A DNA stretch of 64,000 nt from Paracoccus litorisediminis. GTDB taxonomy: Bacteria; Pseudomonadota; Alphaproteobacteria; Rhodobacterales; Rhodobacteraceae. Position numbers and translations under genes: made by a program. The stretch is taken from positions 62,001-126,000 of the forward strand of contig NZ_WMIG01000009.1 of assembly GCF_009711205.1 (NCBI RefSeq), given 5' to 3'. The notes under the pieces are model-generated. The model was not told the DNA's origin, did not search any database, and saw nothing but the letters and a program-made list of their open reading frames with translations. The first letter of the stretch is position 1, and every line of letters starts with the position of its first letter. Of this stretch, positions 50,084-58,363 are shown piece by piece.

Positions 50084-50425
50084 ATGGATATTGAGACCAA
50101 AACCAGACTTGCCCACCTCAACGACATGGGTCTTGCGGCCACAGCTATAAGGCTACGCGCGGCCTTCCTGGTCACCGGCTTAGGTCAACTGAAGGAATTA
50201 GCACGGGCCGCGAACATCTCGCGGACCGTCTTGAGCAATGCACTTTCGGGGTCAACCTACCCCAACCGGGAGGTTATGAAATACCTCTACCGAACCCATC
50301 GAATTGACTTCAACTTCATCATGAACGGCGACTTTTCCCAACTGCCAGGCGACGTGCAAGACCGGCTATTCCCAGCACTCGAAGTCGCAAAAAATGAATG
50401 GGATCAAAGAGAAAACTCAGACTAA
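50084..50425 (+). CDS. CI-like phage repressor (short HTH protein)
   Basis: A 113-residue protein. The HTH is TGLGQLKELARAANISRTVL then SNALSGSTYPNREVMKYLY; the rest (HRIDFNFIMNGDFSQLPGDV) may be a dimerisation region of the type seen in small phage repressors. No peptidase (LexA-like) domain is seen, so RecA-stimulated self-cleavage is unlikely, and induction would need an antirepressor or another route. Longer frame upstream is antisense to the Cro-like gene and is not used. Confidence 0.75.
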   Translation: MDIETKTRLAHLNDMGLAATAIRLRAAFLVTGLGQLKELARAANISRTVLSNALSGSTYPNREVMKYLYRTHRIDFNFIMNGDFSQLPGDVQDRLFPALEVAKNEWDQRENSD

Positions 50426-50838
50426 CGCCGCACCTCACTGCGAGGCGCGCCAACGTATGAAAAAATCCAGACATGCACTCTCCAATTGACGTAACGGAAG
50501 GCATGTAAGGAGCTCGCGTTCACCCAACCTCCCGTTAAGTTCAGCAGAACCTTGCCAGGCGATCCCCGTGGCGCGCGAAGAGCAGGCCCCAACAACAACC
50601 CCAACGGGCAAGAGCAAACTTACCGCGCTGGCGCGATGCGGAGCGGTGTAATGCGCACCAATGTGTGCCTGCATCTAACAAATTCTCGAAATTCGGAAGA
50701 CATCAATCGCCCCGCACTGGAGTGTGGTACCGCCTCGCATCGGAATTTATAATTCATTTTTTCTGACACACGACAATTGACAATTCAGATTTACTGACAC
50801 AGCTTGAGGCCATCCGTAACCCTTGGATGGAGCTCAAC
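50426..50838 (+). other. 413-bp gap with direct repeats
   Basis: No credible gene. It contains TTTATAATT near 50745, a TTGACA at about 50776 and a direct repeat CTGACACA (near 50763 and 50793). This is probably the promoter region of the rightward int operon. Confidence 0.4.
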
Positions 50839-51027
50839 ATGCAGACCCATTCGCTACCCCACACCGCGCGCGCCGTTATTGAGGCACGTCAGGTTATCTC
50901 TGATCCAAACATCGCCGCCTCCATGCCCAGGGTCTTCCGCCAGGAAGCTTGGGATATTGCGCTGCTAGACTTTGCTACGACCCAGCGCATGCGCCGTCGC
51001 ATAGCCCGCTCATGGGGGCATCGCTGA
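50839..51027 (+). CDS. Small phage protein of unknown function
   Basis: A 62-residue helical protein: MQTHSLPHTARAVIEARQVI, then DIALLDFATTQRMRRRIARS. GGAG lies 7 nt upstream. Its stop overlaps the next start (TGATG). First gene of the rightward operon leading to int. Confidence 0.6.
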   Translation: MQTHSLPHTARAVIEARQVISDPNIAASMPRVFRQEAWDIALLDFATTQRMRRRIARSWGHR

Positions 51028-51350
51028 TGGACAACTCTTACCCAAACCTGAAACAAGGCCAGTCGGAACAGGCCGACCAGCGCGCCCACCGACATCGTCG
51101 CGATGATCTTATACGCATCCTCGGCGTGCCCGAGGCCCGTCAGGTCAACTCACCAGAGGAACAGGCCCCCCTGCCCAGCGCCTGGGCATGGGTTTTCGTT
51201 TGGATCGGGGTCGTCTCCCTCGTCGCTGCAGGGTTCGGGCTGGGCTGGCTCATCGGCCGTATCGATTTCCTCGCCCTACTCGACCTTCTGGCCCCAACTG
51301 CGGCTCAGGTCCGCGATACGGGTTGGATAGCGATCTCCGAACGACTGTGA
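51027..51350 (+). CDS. Small single-span membrane protein, phage
   Basis: A 107-residue protein with a polar N-terminus (residues 1-45) and one or two hydrophobic helices (AWAWVFVWIGVVSLVAAGFG, then LGWLIGRIDFLALLDLLAP). Function unknown; the position in the lysogeny operon suggests superinfection exclusion or conversion, without direct evidence. Confidence 0.6.
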   Translation: MDNSYPNLKQGQSEQADQRAHRHRRDDLIRILGVPEARQVNSPEEQAPLPSAWAWVFVWIGVVSLVAAGFGLGWLIGRIDFLALLDLLAPTAAQVRDTGWIAISERL

Positions 51351-51486
51351 TGGCTGCCACCGTTGGCCGGGTCCTTTTCGTCGCACCGATCCGCGTAGGA
51401 AGGCTGGGCCGGACGCCGCGCCGTGATGCTTTGGTGTGCCGCCCCGCGCGGGCGGCCATCCCAAGCGCCAACTCTTGGAGAATATG

Positions 51487-51645
51487 ATGACCGACGATGG
51501 CATGGCCCGCGCCAAGCGGGCGATCACCGCGATTTTCGATGACGCCACCGTCCCCTTGGACGTGACCCGCGAACGGCTCGAAGAGCTGAAGGAAGATATC
51601 GACGCGCTGCTCGCAAGGATCGAGGATGTGAGGATCACAGCATGA
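51487..51645 (+). CDS. Small phage protein, helical
   Basis: A 52-residue acidic helical protein, MTDDGMARAKRAITAIFDDA then LEELKEDIDALLARIEDVRI. GGAG is 6 nt upstream of the second ATG. It overlaps the next gene by 4 nt. Confidence 0.6.
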   Translation: MTDDGMARAKRAITAIFDDATVPLDVTRERLEELKEDIDALLARIEDVRITA

Positions 51646-51839
51646 CCATCACCCGCCAAGACGCTGGCCACGGTCCCGGTGTCGTCTACCGCGGCATTGA
51701 AATCCGTCGCTTCGACGTGCCCTGCACACCCTGGGTTTGGACCCATTGCGAAGCCGACGCCTGCGGCTCGGCCGAGACGCTGGAGGAAGCACAGGAACAA
51801 ATCGACAAGCACCTTGCCGCGCGGGAAGTGGCAGCATGA
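51642..51839 (+). CDS. Small phage protein, unknown
   Basis: A 65-residue protein (GVVYRGIEIRRFDVPCTPWV; C-terminal helix ETLEEAQEQIDKHLAAREVA). Resembles short phage proteins encoded before GapR-like genes; no motif with assigned function. ATGA coupling on both sides. Confidence 0.6.
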   Translation: MTITRQDAGHGPGVVYRGIEIRRFDVPCTPWVWTHCEADACGSAETLEEAQEQIDKHLAAREVAA

Positions 51840-52219
51840 CCAGGGAAACCACTATCAGCCTGAAAGTCGGTGGTATCGAAACTGGCCCCGTGAATCTCGA
51901 CACGATGCGAGAGGCCCTGGATAAGGTCCGCGGGACTCCACCGATGAAGAACGACCCTGACTTCCGAAAGCACAATCAGCACGTCTATGGCGTCGCTGCG
52001 GAAGAGTTGCGCCAATTCATCGAACAGTTCGAGCAGCTGGAGGCCGAGAGAAAAGACGCCGCCCAGCGCCAGAAGGAGGTGATGGCCGAAGCCAAAGCTC
52101 GCGGCTACGACACCAAGGTCATGAAAAAGGTCATCGCGCTGCGCAAGCGCGATCCGGATGACATCGCCGAGGAAGAGGCGATCCTCGAAATGTACAAAGC
52201 TGCGCTAGGGATGGTTTGA
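51836..52219 (+). CDS. GapR-like (DUF2312) DNA-binding protein
   Basis: A 127-residue protein. Residues about 50-126 (AAEELRQFIEQFEQLEAERK, MAEAKARGYDTKVMKKVIAL, RKRDPDDIAEEEAILEMYKA) match the GapR family, which in Caulobacter clamps overtwisted DNA and helps topoisomerases. The N-terminal 40 residues are extra. A phage copy beside int/xis could shape DNA for recombination or replication; role is inferred. Confidence 0.85.
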   Translation: MTRETTISLKVGGIETGPVNLDTMREALDKVRGTPPMKNDPDFRKHNQHVYGVAAEELRQFIEQFEQLEAERKDAAQRQKEVMAEAKARGYDTKVMKKVIALRKRDPDDIAEEEAILEMYKAALGMV

Positions 52220-52220
52220 C

Positions 52221-52421
52221 ATGTCCCGCGCATTGGAACCCATTTTTGCCCGCGAAACTACGGCGGCAAAGCTCCTCGACATGACCCGGGGCGAGTTCGT
52301 CACACTGGTTCAATCGGGTGCCCTCCCCCCGCCGGTCTTGCATGATCGCTGGGACGTCGCGGAACTGCAGGCGATCATGCGCGGTACAAAGATGAGGCCT
52401 TCCGAGGAGTTCGACCTGTGA
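52221..52421 (+). CDS. Excisionase/AlpA-like HTH protein
   Basis: A 66-residue MerR-type winged helix (ETTAAKLLDMTRGEFVTLVQ, SGALPPPVLHDRWDVAELQA). Short proteins of this type encoded just before a tyrosine integrase act as recombination directionality factors. Overlaps the integrase start by 4 nt. Confidence 0.75.
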   Translation: MSRALEPIFARETTAAKLLDMTRGEFVTLVQSGALPPPVLHDRWDVAELQAIMRGTKMRPSEEFDL

Positions 52422-53449
52422 GAAAAGAGCGTAAGCCTTACATCACAGCCAAAACAAAGGGCGACAAGACCCGCTGGTACTTCCGCCTGACCTGGGTTGA
52501 GGCGGGGAAACGCCGCGAACGATTTATTGCCCTGCCAGATGATCCCGACAGCGCTGAGTTCGATCGCGCCTACTGGTCGATCAGATCCGGTCAAAGCGAA
52601 CAGGTGAAGGCCCCGGCAAGGCAGACATGGCGACAGCTGGCCACGGCCTATCGAGGCAGCGCCAAGTTCAAGAAACTCGCCCCACGGACACAAAAATCCT
52701 ACACCGACACGATCGAGTGGATATTGGAAACCAATGCCGACAAATCGGTGACGACACTTTCGCGGCAGAAGCTTCGCGAGTTGCACATGAAATATGCCAG
52801 CACACCTCGCAAGGCTGACATGCTGGTGCAGATCGTCTCGATTCTGACCAATTTTGCCCGGAAGCAAATGGACTGGACGATCGATAACCCGGCAGAGGGA
52901 TTGGATCTATACGGCAAGCAGCGTGAATATGAACCGTGGCCTGACTGGATGGTCAAAGCCCTGAACGATGCGCCCCTGGTCGTCCGCAGCGCGGCAGAGT
53001 TGATCCTCGGGACGGGCCAGCGGCCGGCGGCGGCCATCGCCATGCGTCGCGACCAGTTTAACGGCGAATGGATGACCGTCACCGATGAAAAGGGCGACGA
53101 AACCTATGAGATCTTTTGCCCTGTCGTGCTGCGCCGCTATCTGGACACGCTGCCAGTTGGAGGCGCGCACATCCTTGCACGCAACCTGACTCAGCCCATG
53201 CGCTATGACAGCGTTGAAAAGCAGTTCCGGGCTTGGCGTGAGAGCTTAGGTGAGAGCGCCAAGCCTTATTCAATGCATGGGCTGCGAAAGCTCGCCATCG
53301 TCCGCTTGGCCGAGGCTGAATGTACCGATGCACAGATCCAGGCGATCACCAACCAAAGTCCGCAGACAGTGGCCTACTATAGGAAACGTGCAAGCCGGAA
53401 GAAGCTGTCCCGCTCGGCATGGAGCGGCCCGGGAACGCAAGAGCGATAG
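52418..53449 (+). CDS. int: Tyrosine-recombinase integrase
   Basis: A 343-residue phage integrase. The core-binding region lies at about 65-165. Catalytic residues: R202 (LGTGQRPAAAIAMRRDQF), H287 and R290 (SMHGLRKLAI), nucleophile Y320 or Y321 (SPQTVAYYRKRA). It is expected to recombine the 21-bp core in tRNA-Thr. The N-terminal AP2-like arm-binding domain (KTRWYFRLTWVEAGKRRERF) is present. The gene is about 2.6 kb from attR with two cargo genes between, which is further than usual. Confidence 0.95.
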   Translation: MRKERKPYITAKTKGDKTRWYFRLTWVEAGKRRERFIALPDDPDSAEFDRAYWSIRSGQSEQVKAPARQTWRQLATAYRGSAKFKKLAPRTQKSYTDTIEWILETNADKSVTTLSRQKLRELHMKYASTPRKADMLVQIVSILTNFARKQMDWTIDNPAEGLDLYGKQREYEPWPDWMVKALNDAPLVVRSAAELILGTGQRPAAAIAMRRDQFNGEWMTVTDEKGDETYEIFCPVVLRRYLDTLPVGGAHILARNLTQPMRYDSVEKQFRAWRESLGESAKPYSMHGLRKLAIVRLAEAECTDAQIQAITNQSPQTVAYYRKRASRKKLSRSAWSGPGTQER

Positions 53450-53511
53450 CTATGGGTTGCGCTTGTTTAGCGCTGGCGCGATGTTCTCTCCAGCGAAGTG
53501 AGAGACGACAA

Positions 53512-55056
53512 ATGACGCCCGGAACCGAGATTACCTTTTTCCGCAATCACCTCATTATCGGCTGCGACGCCGGCCCCGGCGACAGGCTCATCGTCCGTAT
53601 CGCCGGACAAACATTCTCCTCTCCCCCAGTATCCGACGGACACCGGGCTATCGTTTCCATCGACTACGCCCCACTTTACGACGCGGACGCACTTCCCCAC
53701 GAGCTCGAGCTCGCCTCCCCTGCGGCCACGGTCCGGCTACCCCAACTGGATGCCCTATCCCTCGTCGATATCCGCAGTAAGGCCGAGTTTGATAACCGAG
53801 TGCAGGGCCCGGCCAGCCGCCAGCTCCACGACGAGGCCGCTCGCTTCTGCTGTCGCCGCGCAATCCGTAGACATTCGGACAACTATCCTCTGCAGGCAGC
53901 GGCGGCCTGCGTTCTGGGATATCGCATCCTTGAGGCACTAGATCCGGACGACACCGACATCGCCGAAGTGCGCAATGCGGGCCTTGCGATAATTCGCGAG
54001 ACCCCGGCGGGCGAGGACGGCATCCGTTGGCGCAGCTCTGTCGGCACCATGTTGGGCTATTTGGGGATCCTGCTGCAGGACCCCGACCTTTCGCAGGAGG
54101 CGCTCAGCGCGGCGCTGGAGCATCGCGATGCCGGTAGACTGCGTACCCCTAACTATGCCCGCGGCGAGATCCTGCTCGCCGCGCTTTCCCTCATGCAAGA
54201 GCGCAAGGGCGAGGCGCTTGAGCTCCTGCGCGACATCGAGGATGCCTTTCGAGGCGGGGTGGCAGGCAGCCGGATCGAGATCCCGTCGCAGGGCTACTAT
54301 GCTTGTACCGAGATCCACGCCTCACTGTTCGCGGTGCGCGCCGCGTTCGACCTGCGTCGTGCAATTGCCGCAATTCCGAACGGCGTTTCGCCAGAGACCG
54401 TAACGCTCAACTTCAACTTCTCCGGGCTATCGCCAATCCTCCGGGCACTCACCGACGAGGGTCATTTCCGCGCCTGGCTCAAAGCCGCCTCGGCGACGAA
54501 ATTGCGCCGGGTTCGCCCTCCGAGCGAGGTTCACGGGTTCCGCAAACGTTCGGGAGCACTGTTGGCAAACGTCTGGAGCGCCGTCGAGAACAATGCCCCG
54601 TCAGTCAACTCAGATTGGCCAGTCGAGCTTGACGCCCTGACCAAATGGAGCGTGGCCCTCGCCTCGGCCGGGAATTTCTCCTGGTCTGGGTTACTCGACC
54701 TTGCCGAATCTCGATATTGGCTAGGCCTTAAGATGGCTCACGAACGCTCACCCGAAGCGTCGCGGGTGCTCGCGGGAGCGGCCCCTTGGGCCAAGCGCGT
54801 GTTTTCCACCGTCCCATTTGCTGAGCGGGCAGATTTCGCACGCATGGAGGCGATTATGTCGCTGGTGATGAGCAGCTATCTTGTCGAGCACAGCCTGTTG
54901 AACCCACTTCCAGCCTATGCCGACCGGGCCGAGTTCACGAGGCTGGCTACGCACCACGGGCGCAGTGCGTTCAAGGGCGAAGAGGGCAAGGCCAAGCTGG
55001 TCACGTCGCTGGTGAAGGCTTGCGGAGATGCTGATCGGGACAGGCGCATATCGTGA
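53512..55056 (+). CDS. 514-residue protein of unknown function between int and attR
   Basis: No recognised family. An N-terminal beta-rich part (residues about 1-75, FFRNHLIIGCDAGPGDRLIV) is followed by mostly alpha-helical sequence with TPR-like helix pairs (LQAAAACVLGYRILEALDPD, ARGEILLAALSLMQERKGEA, LDLAESRYWLGLKMAHERSP). No signal peptide or catalytic motif is seen. Start 53512 is chosen because the upstream extension overlaps int. Located in the typical cargo slot between integrase and attachment site. Confidence 0.7.
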   Translation: MTPGTEITFFRNHLIIGCDAGPGDRLIVRIAGQTFSSPPVSDGHRAIVSIDYAPLYDADALPHELELASPAATVRLPQLDALSLVDIRSKAEFDNRVQGPASRQLHDEAARFCCRRAIRRHSDNYPLQAAAACVLGYRILEALDPDDTDIAEVRNAGLAIIRETPAGEDGIRWRSSVGTMLGYLGILLQDPDLSQEALSAALEHRDAGRLRTPNYARGEILLAALSLMQERKGEALELLRDIEDAFRGGVAGSRIEIPSQGYYACTEIHASLFAVRAAFDLRRAIAAIPNGVSPETVTLNFNFSGLSPILRALTDEGHFRAWLKAASATKLRRVRPPSEVHGFRKRSGALLANVWSAVENNAPSVNSDWPVELDALTKWSVALASAGNFSWSGLLDLAESRYWLGLKMAHERSPEASRVLAGAAPWAKRVFSTVPFAERADFARMEAIMSLVMSSYLVEHSLLNPLPAYADRAEFTRLATHHGRSAFKGEEGKAKLVTSLVKACGDADRDRRIS

Positions 55057-55119
55057 CCGCGGAAACGCGCTAAGGGAGCGCCTCCTCAGCGCTCCCACGA
55101 GTTGCACACTCTACCAAGA

Positions 55120-55488
55120 TCAGAGCGCGATCATGCCCTTCTTGCCGCTTACCAACTCGTAGGTGATTTGGGTTTGGCCCGGCGTGAAGGCCTGCTGACG
55201 GTAATTAAGGTTGGTGTAGGTCGCGGTTCCGCTGTCGCCATTGTCACAGGTGACGGGAACCTGGATGCTCGCCTGCTTGGATGCCATATAGGCCTTCTGG
55301 TCGAAAACGGCCGTACAGGTGTAACCAGCCCTCGACGTCATGGTGATTGTGTGGGCGCCATTCTCCGGCACAACGGTCATGCGTGCCGTCAATGGCTGCG
55401 CGTCGTCAATCGCGCTAGTTCCAGTGTCGCTACTTGCACAGGCTCCGACCAGTACGGTCAGCGCTAAGACTACTGTCATCCGCTTCAT
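55120..55488 (-). CDS. Small outer-membrane-type lipoprotein, unknown
   Basis: A 122-residue lipoprotein: lipobox LVGAC with the modified Cys at residue 17 (MKRMTVVLALTVLVGACASS). The mature part is beta-rich (AHTITMTSRAGYTCTAVFDQ, then VTCDNGDSGTATYTNLNYRQ) with two further Cys that may form a disulfide. CAGGAGG precedes the ATG. Convergent with the 514-residue gene. A lysogenic conversion role (for example exclusion) is possible. Confidence 0.8.
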   Translation of the reverse strand: MKRMTVVLALTVLVGACASSDTGTSAIDDAQPLTARMTVVPENGAHTITMTSRAGYTCTAVFDQKAYMASKQASIQVPVTCDNGDSGTATYTNLNYRQQAFTPGQTQITYELVSGKKGMIAL

Positions 55489-56007
55489 TACAACCTCCTG
55501 AAGAACTTGTGTTACCGTTTCAGACATCAGAGATTCGAGCAAGGCACTCTCAATGCGCGCAACAAACCAGCGCATTCCATCCATTCCGAATTAAATGCCA
55601 CCCGTCCCCGCTAAAACATCAGTGGCACGCTACCCGCGGTGGTCGCGATCATTACTCCCCATTCGCATTTATTCTGGGCCGCACTAGTATAAAAACCCTG
55701 GCACGAGTTTCCCCCCAAAAGGGTCCAAATCAACCCGTCATGCACTTGCGCGCTGACCACCTCAACAGACCAGCTGACGTCCCTAACCAGTGCCGCGTGC
55801 CTCTCCGTTAACCATTGGGACAAAACACAAACAAAACGGGAACGTGGGAACCGTTTTGGGAACCGTCAGTGCAACCAACCGTCTGCAGTCCCTCTCCGAG
55901 CAACTAGGCGTCCCCATGCACATCTTCGTCAAGGTCGCGATTGCTCTGAAAAATCAGGATATTATACGCTTGCAGGCGCGGCGGCGACGGTCTAAATCTA
56001 GCGCCGG
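55489..56007. other. 519-bp gap before the restored tRNA-Thr
   Basis: No confident gene. A short plus-strand frame ends within the tRNA and is not accepted. It holds the arm-type repeats (55836-55867). Some sequence here must drive the restored tRNA; a possible TTGCTC...TATTAT pair lies near 55940-55964, with short spacing. Confidence 0.45.
55836..55867 (+). repeat. Candidate arm-type integrase sites near attR
   Basis: Three tandem elements: GGGAACGT, then GGGAACCGT twice, inside CGGGAACGTGGGAACCGTTT and the following TTGGGAACCGTC. ACGTGGGAACCG also occurs at 15753-15764 near attL. Confidence 0.6.
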
Positions 56008-56083
56008 GCCGGTTTAGCTCAGCTGGTAGAGCAGCTGATTTGTAATCAGAAGGTCGCGGGTTCGATTCCTGCAACCGGCACCA
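56008..56083 (+). tRNA. tRNA-Thr (anticodon TGT), restored by prophage
   Basis: A complete 76-nt cloverleaf with encoded CCA: acceptor GCCGGTT/AACCGGC, D-arm GCTC/GAGC, anticodon loop TTTGTAA, T-arm GCGGG-TTCGATT-CCTGC. Positions 1-20 come from the phage and the 3' part from the chromosome. Compared with the left remnant, the phage half changes base 2 (T to C, giving C-G in place of U-G) and two D-loop bases. Confidence 0.96.
56028..56048 (+). other. attR core
   Basis: Second copy of the 21-bp core, within the restored tRNA-Thr D-arm and anticodon arm. Confidence 0.88.
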
Positions 56084-56386
56084 TATCTCAGATTTTTATC
56101 CAAGTTATGATCCGGTTACACGACTAACCTGATGTCGTGCGCTGAGTGATTTCACACGCACCCAGGTGCATCAGGGGATAGGCCGGGGAAGCCTGTCCGT
56201 GCCGGTTCGCAAGGCCACATCCCAACCGCTTCGGATACGCATTGTACCGCCACGCACTGGCGCTGCACTGCGCCCCACCAGGACCTGTCCAAGCGATTTT
56301 TGTATAATAAAACCGAATTAGGATTTAGCCTCTGCGCACGGGAATATCACACGAATCTCTCATCTTATGGAATAAGGGACAGAACG
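56084..56386 (+). other. 303-bp host gap after tRNA-Thr
   Basis: No gene seen. A TATAATAA -10-like element lies near 56300-56310, about 80 bp before the next gene, without a clear -35. Short inverted elements (CACCCAGGTGCATC; GGGGATAGGCCGGGGAAGCC) are present. Confidence 0.4.
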
Positions 56387-56683
56387 ATGGATATAGCCTC
56401 AATCATCGCGCAGATACTCGGCGGGGCCGCAGGCGGCACGGCCGGATCGAAGATCGTCAAGGGCTCGGATCTTGGGCCACTTGGCAACCTTGTCGCGGGA
56501 GCGCTTGGTGGCATCGGCGGCGGCAATATTCTGGGCTCGCTGCTGGGTTCAGGGGCCACGGCAGCGGCGGCCAGTGGACTTGATATCGGCGCGCTGGCCA
56601 GTCAGCTTGTCGGCGGCGGTGTCGGCGGGCTGGTCCTGCAGGTCGTCGTCGGTCTGGTCAAGAACAAGCTTCTGGCCAAGTAA
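56387..56683 (+). CDS. Glycine-rich small membrane protein
   Basis: A 98-residue protein with repeated glycine-zipper-like segments (IAQILGGAAGGTAGSKIVKG, NLVAGALGGIGGGNILGSLL, QLVGGGVGGLVLQVVVGLVK). It may insert in membranes or form channels, but no function is known. AAGGGAC precedes the ATG. First host gene after the prophage. Confidence 0.7.
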   Translation: MDIASIIAQILGGAAGGTAGSKIVKGSDLGPLGNLVAGALGGIGGGNILGSLLGSGATAAAASGLDIGALASQLVGGGVGGLVLQVVVGLVKNKLLAK

Positions 56684-56725
56684 GCTTCGCATCGCATGGC
56701 ACCGGTTCATCGCGTGCCATGCAAC

Positions 56726-58324
56726 CTACCCCGCCGCGTCCTCAAGCATCATGCGCGCGGCCTTTTCCGCAATCATCAGCGTGGGTGAATTGGTATTGCC
56801 GCTGGTGATCGACGGCATCACCGAGGCATCAGCGATCCGCAACCGCCCCAAGCCACGGAACCGCAGCCGGGGATCAACGACCGCATCCGGATCCGCACCC
56901 ATGCGGCAGGTCCCGACCGGGTGAAAGATGGTCGTGCCGATCTCGGCAGCGGCGCTGACCAGCTCCTCGGGGCTGTCAAAGGCCGGGCCGGGGCGGAACT
57001 CCTGCGGGTTCAGGCGCGCAAAGCTGGGCTGCGCGACAATGTGTCGGGTCAGGCGGATCGCGCGAACGGCAACCTCGCGGTCGGCCTCGGTTGCCAGATA
57101 GTTCGGGCGGATCGCGGGATGGGCGCGCGGATCGGGGCCAGTGACATGGACCGAGCCGCGACTTTCGGGCCTCAGGTTGCAGACCGAGGCCGTCATCGCG
57201 GGAAACGCATGCAGCGGATCACCGAACTTGTCCAGACTGACCGGCTGGACGTGGTATTCCAGATCGGGGGTCTCCTTCTCGGGTCCCGAACGGGTGAATA
57301 TCCCGACCTGACTGGGCGCCATCGACATCGGACCGGAGCGCCGCCAGGCATATTCCAGCGCAATCGCCGCCTTGCCGCGCAGGGTCGAGGTGCGCTCATT
57401 CAGCGTCGGCACGCCGCTGACCTTGTAGACCATTTGCAATTGCAGATGATCCTGCAAGTTCTCACCGACCTCATGCACCGCATGCCGCACCGGAATACCC
57501 GCCGCGCGCAGTACTTCGGGGTTTCCAATCCCCGACAGTTCCAGCAGATGCGGAGAGCCGATGGCCCCGGCCGACAGCACCGTTTCCCGCGTGGCGCGGG
57601 CCTCTTGCAAATGTCCGAGGTGGCGAAAGACGACGCCACGGACCTCGCCTTCCTCGACGATCAGGCGCTCGGCTTGTGCGCCGGTCAGGATGCGCAGGTT
57701 CGGACGGTTCTGTACCGGACGCAGAAACGCCTTGGAGCTGTTCCAGCGGATGCCCGCGCGCTGGTTCACGTCGAAATAGCCGCCGCCTTCATTATTGCCG
57801 GTGTTGAAGTCCTCGACGCGGGGGATGCCTGCCTGTTCGGCGGCGTCCAGAAAGGCGTCCAGCACCGCCCAGCGGACGCGGGCCTTTTCCACCCGCCATT
57901 CGCCGCCCGCGCCATGCAGATCGCTGGCGCCGCGATGGGAATCCTCTTGCGCCTTGAACAGCGGCAGCACGTCGTCCCAACCCCAACCGGTGCAGCCCAT
58001 CTGCCGCCATTGGTCATAATCCCGCGCCTGCCCGCGCATATAGATCATGCCGTTGATCGAGGAGCAGCCTCCCAGCACCCGGCCGCGCGGATAAAGCAGC
58101 GATCGCCCGTTCAGACCCGGTTCGGGTTCGGTGCGAAAGCCCCAATCGGTGCGGGGATTGCCGATGCAGTAAAGATAGCCGACCGGGATATGTATCCAGT
58201 GGTAATTGTCGCGGCCGCCCGCCTCCAGCAGCAGGACGCGGGTGCGGGGGTCGGCGGACAGGCGGTTGGCCAGAACGCAGCCGGCGCTGCCCGCGCCGAT
58301 GATGATGTAATCGTAGCTGTCCAT
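56726..58324 (-). CDS. GMC-family FAD oxidoreductase (choline dehydrogenase-like)
   Basis: A 532-residue flavoenzyme. The FAD dinucleotide motif is IIGAGSAGCVLANRL; GMC signature 1 is PRGRVLGGCSSINGMIYMRG and signature 2 is GAIGSPHLLELSGIG. The catalytic His region is FHPVGTCRMG and a later SGNTNSPTLMIAEKA. Family members oxidise alcohols; annotated relatives are choline or polyethylene-glycol dehydrogenases, so the substrate is uncertain. It lies downstream of an MFS transporter that may import the substrate. Confidence 0.9.
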   Translation of the reverse strand: MDSYDYIIIGAGSAGCVLANRLSADPRTRVLLLEAGGRDNYHWIHIPVGYLYCIGNPRTDWGFRTEPEPGLNGRSLLYPRGRVLGGCSSINGMIYMRGQARDYDQWRQMGCTGWGWDDVLPLFKAQEDSHRGASDLHGAGGEWRVEKARVRWAVLDAFLDAAEQAGIPRVEDFNTGNNEGGGYFDVNQRAGIRWNSSKAFLRPVQNRPNLRILTGAQAERLIVEEGEVRGVVFRHLGHLQEARATRETVLSAGAIGSPHLLELSGIGNPEVLRAAGIPVRHAVHEVGENLQDHLQLQMVYKVSGVPTLNERTSTLRGKAAIALEYAWRRSGPMSMAPSQVGIFTRSGPEKETPDLEYHVQPVSLDKFGDPLHAFPAMTASVCNLRPESRGSVHVTGPDPRAHPAIRPNYLATEADREVAVRAIRLTRHIVAQPSFARLNPQEFRPGPAFDSPEELVSAAAEIGTTIFHPVGTCRMGADPDAVVDPRLRFRGLGRLRIADASVMPSITSGNTNSPTLMIAEKAARMMLEDAAG

Positions 58325-58363
58325 CCCTGCCCCCGCCCTTATGGGCGTCAGGATGAAAGCGAA

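Larger units (their letters stand above)
15662..56048. mobile_element. Complete-looking prophage, lambda/HK97-type head with P2-type tail
   Basis: The 40.4-kb element is bounded by 21-bp direct repeats inside tRNA-Thr and has a tyrosine integrase near its right end. It contains repressor, Cro-like, replication, late activator, lysis, terminase, portal, capsid, contractile tail and baseplate genes. No structural gene is visibly broken, so it may be inducible. Several stretches have clearly lower GC (22.5-23.5 kb and 41.3-43.7 kb), suggesting later-acquired cargo. Mosaic order: lysis genes precede packaging genes, and a fibre cassette sits between portal and capsid. Confidence 0.95.

Noticed and set aside
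55790..56017. 75-codon plus-strand frame ending in the tRNA-Thr
   Set aside because: It covers the arm-type repeats and terminates inside the tRNA; no family or ribosome site.
15662..56048. Gene transfer agent or Mu-like transposable phage
   Set aside because: The tail is P2-type contractile rather than GTA-type, and there is an integrase with tRNA att sites and no MuA/MuB transposase; only the Mor-like activator recalls Mu.
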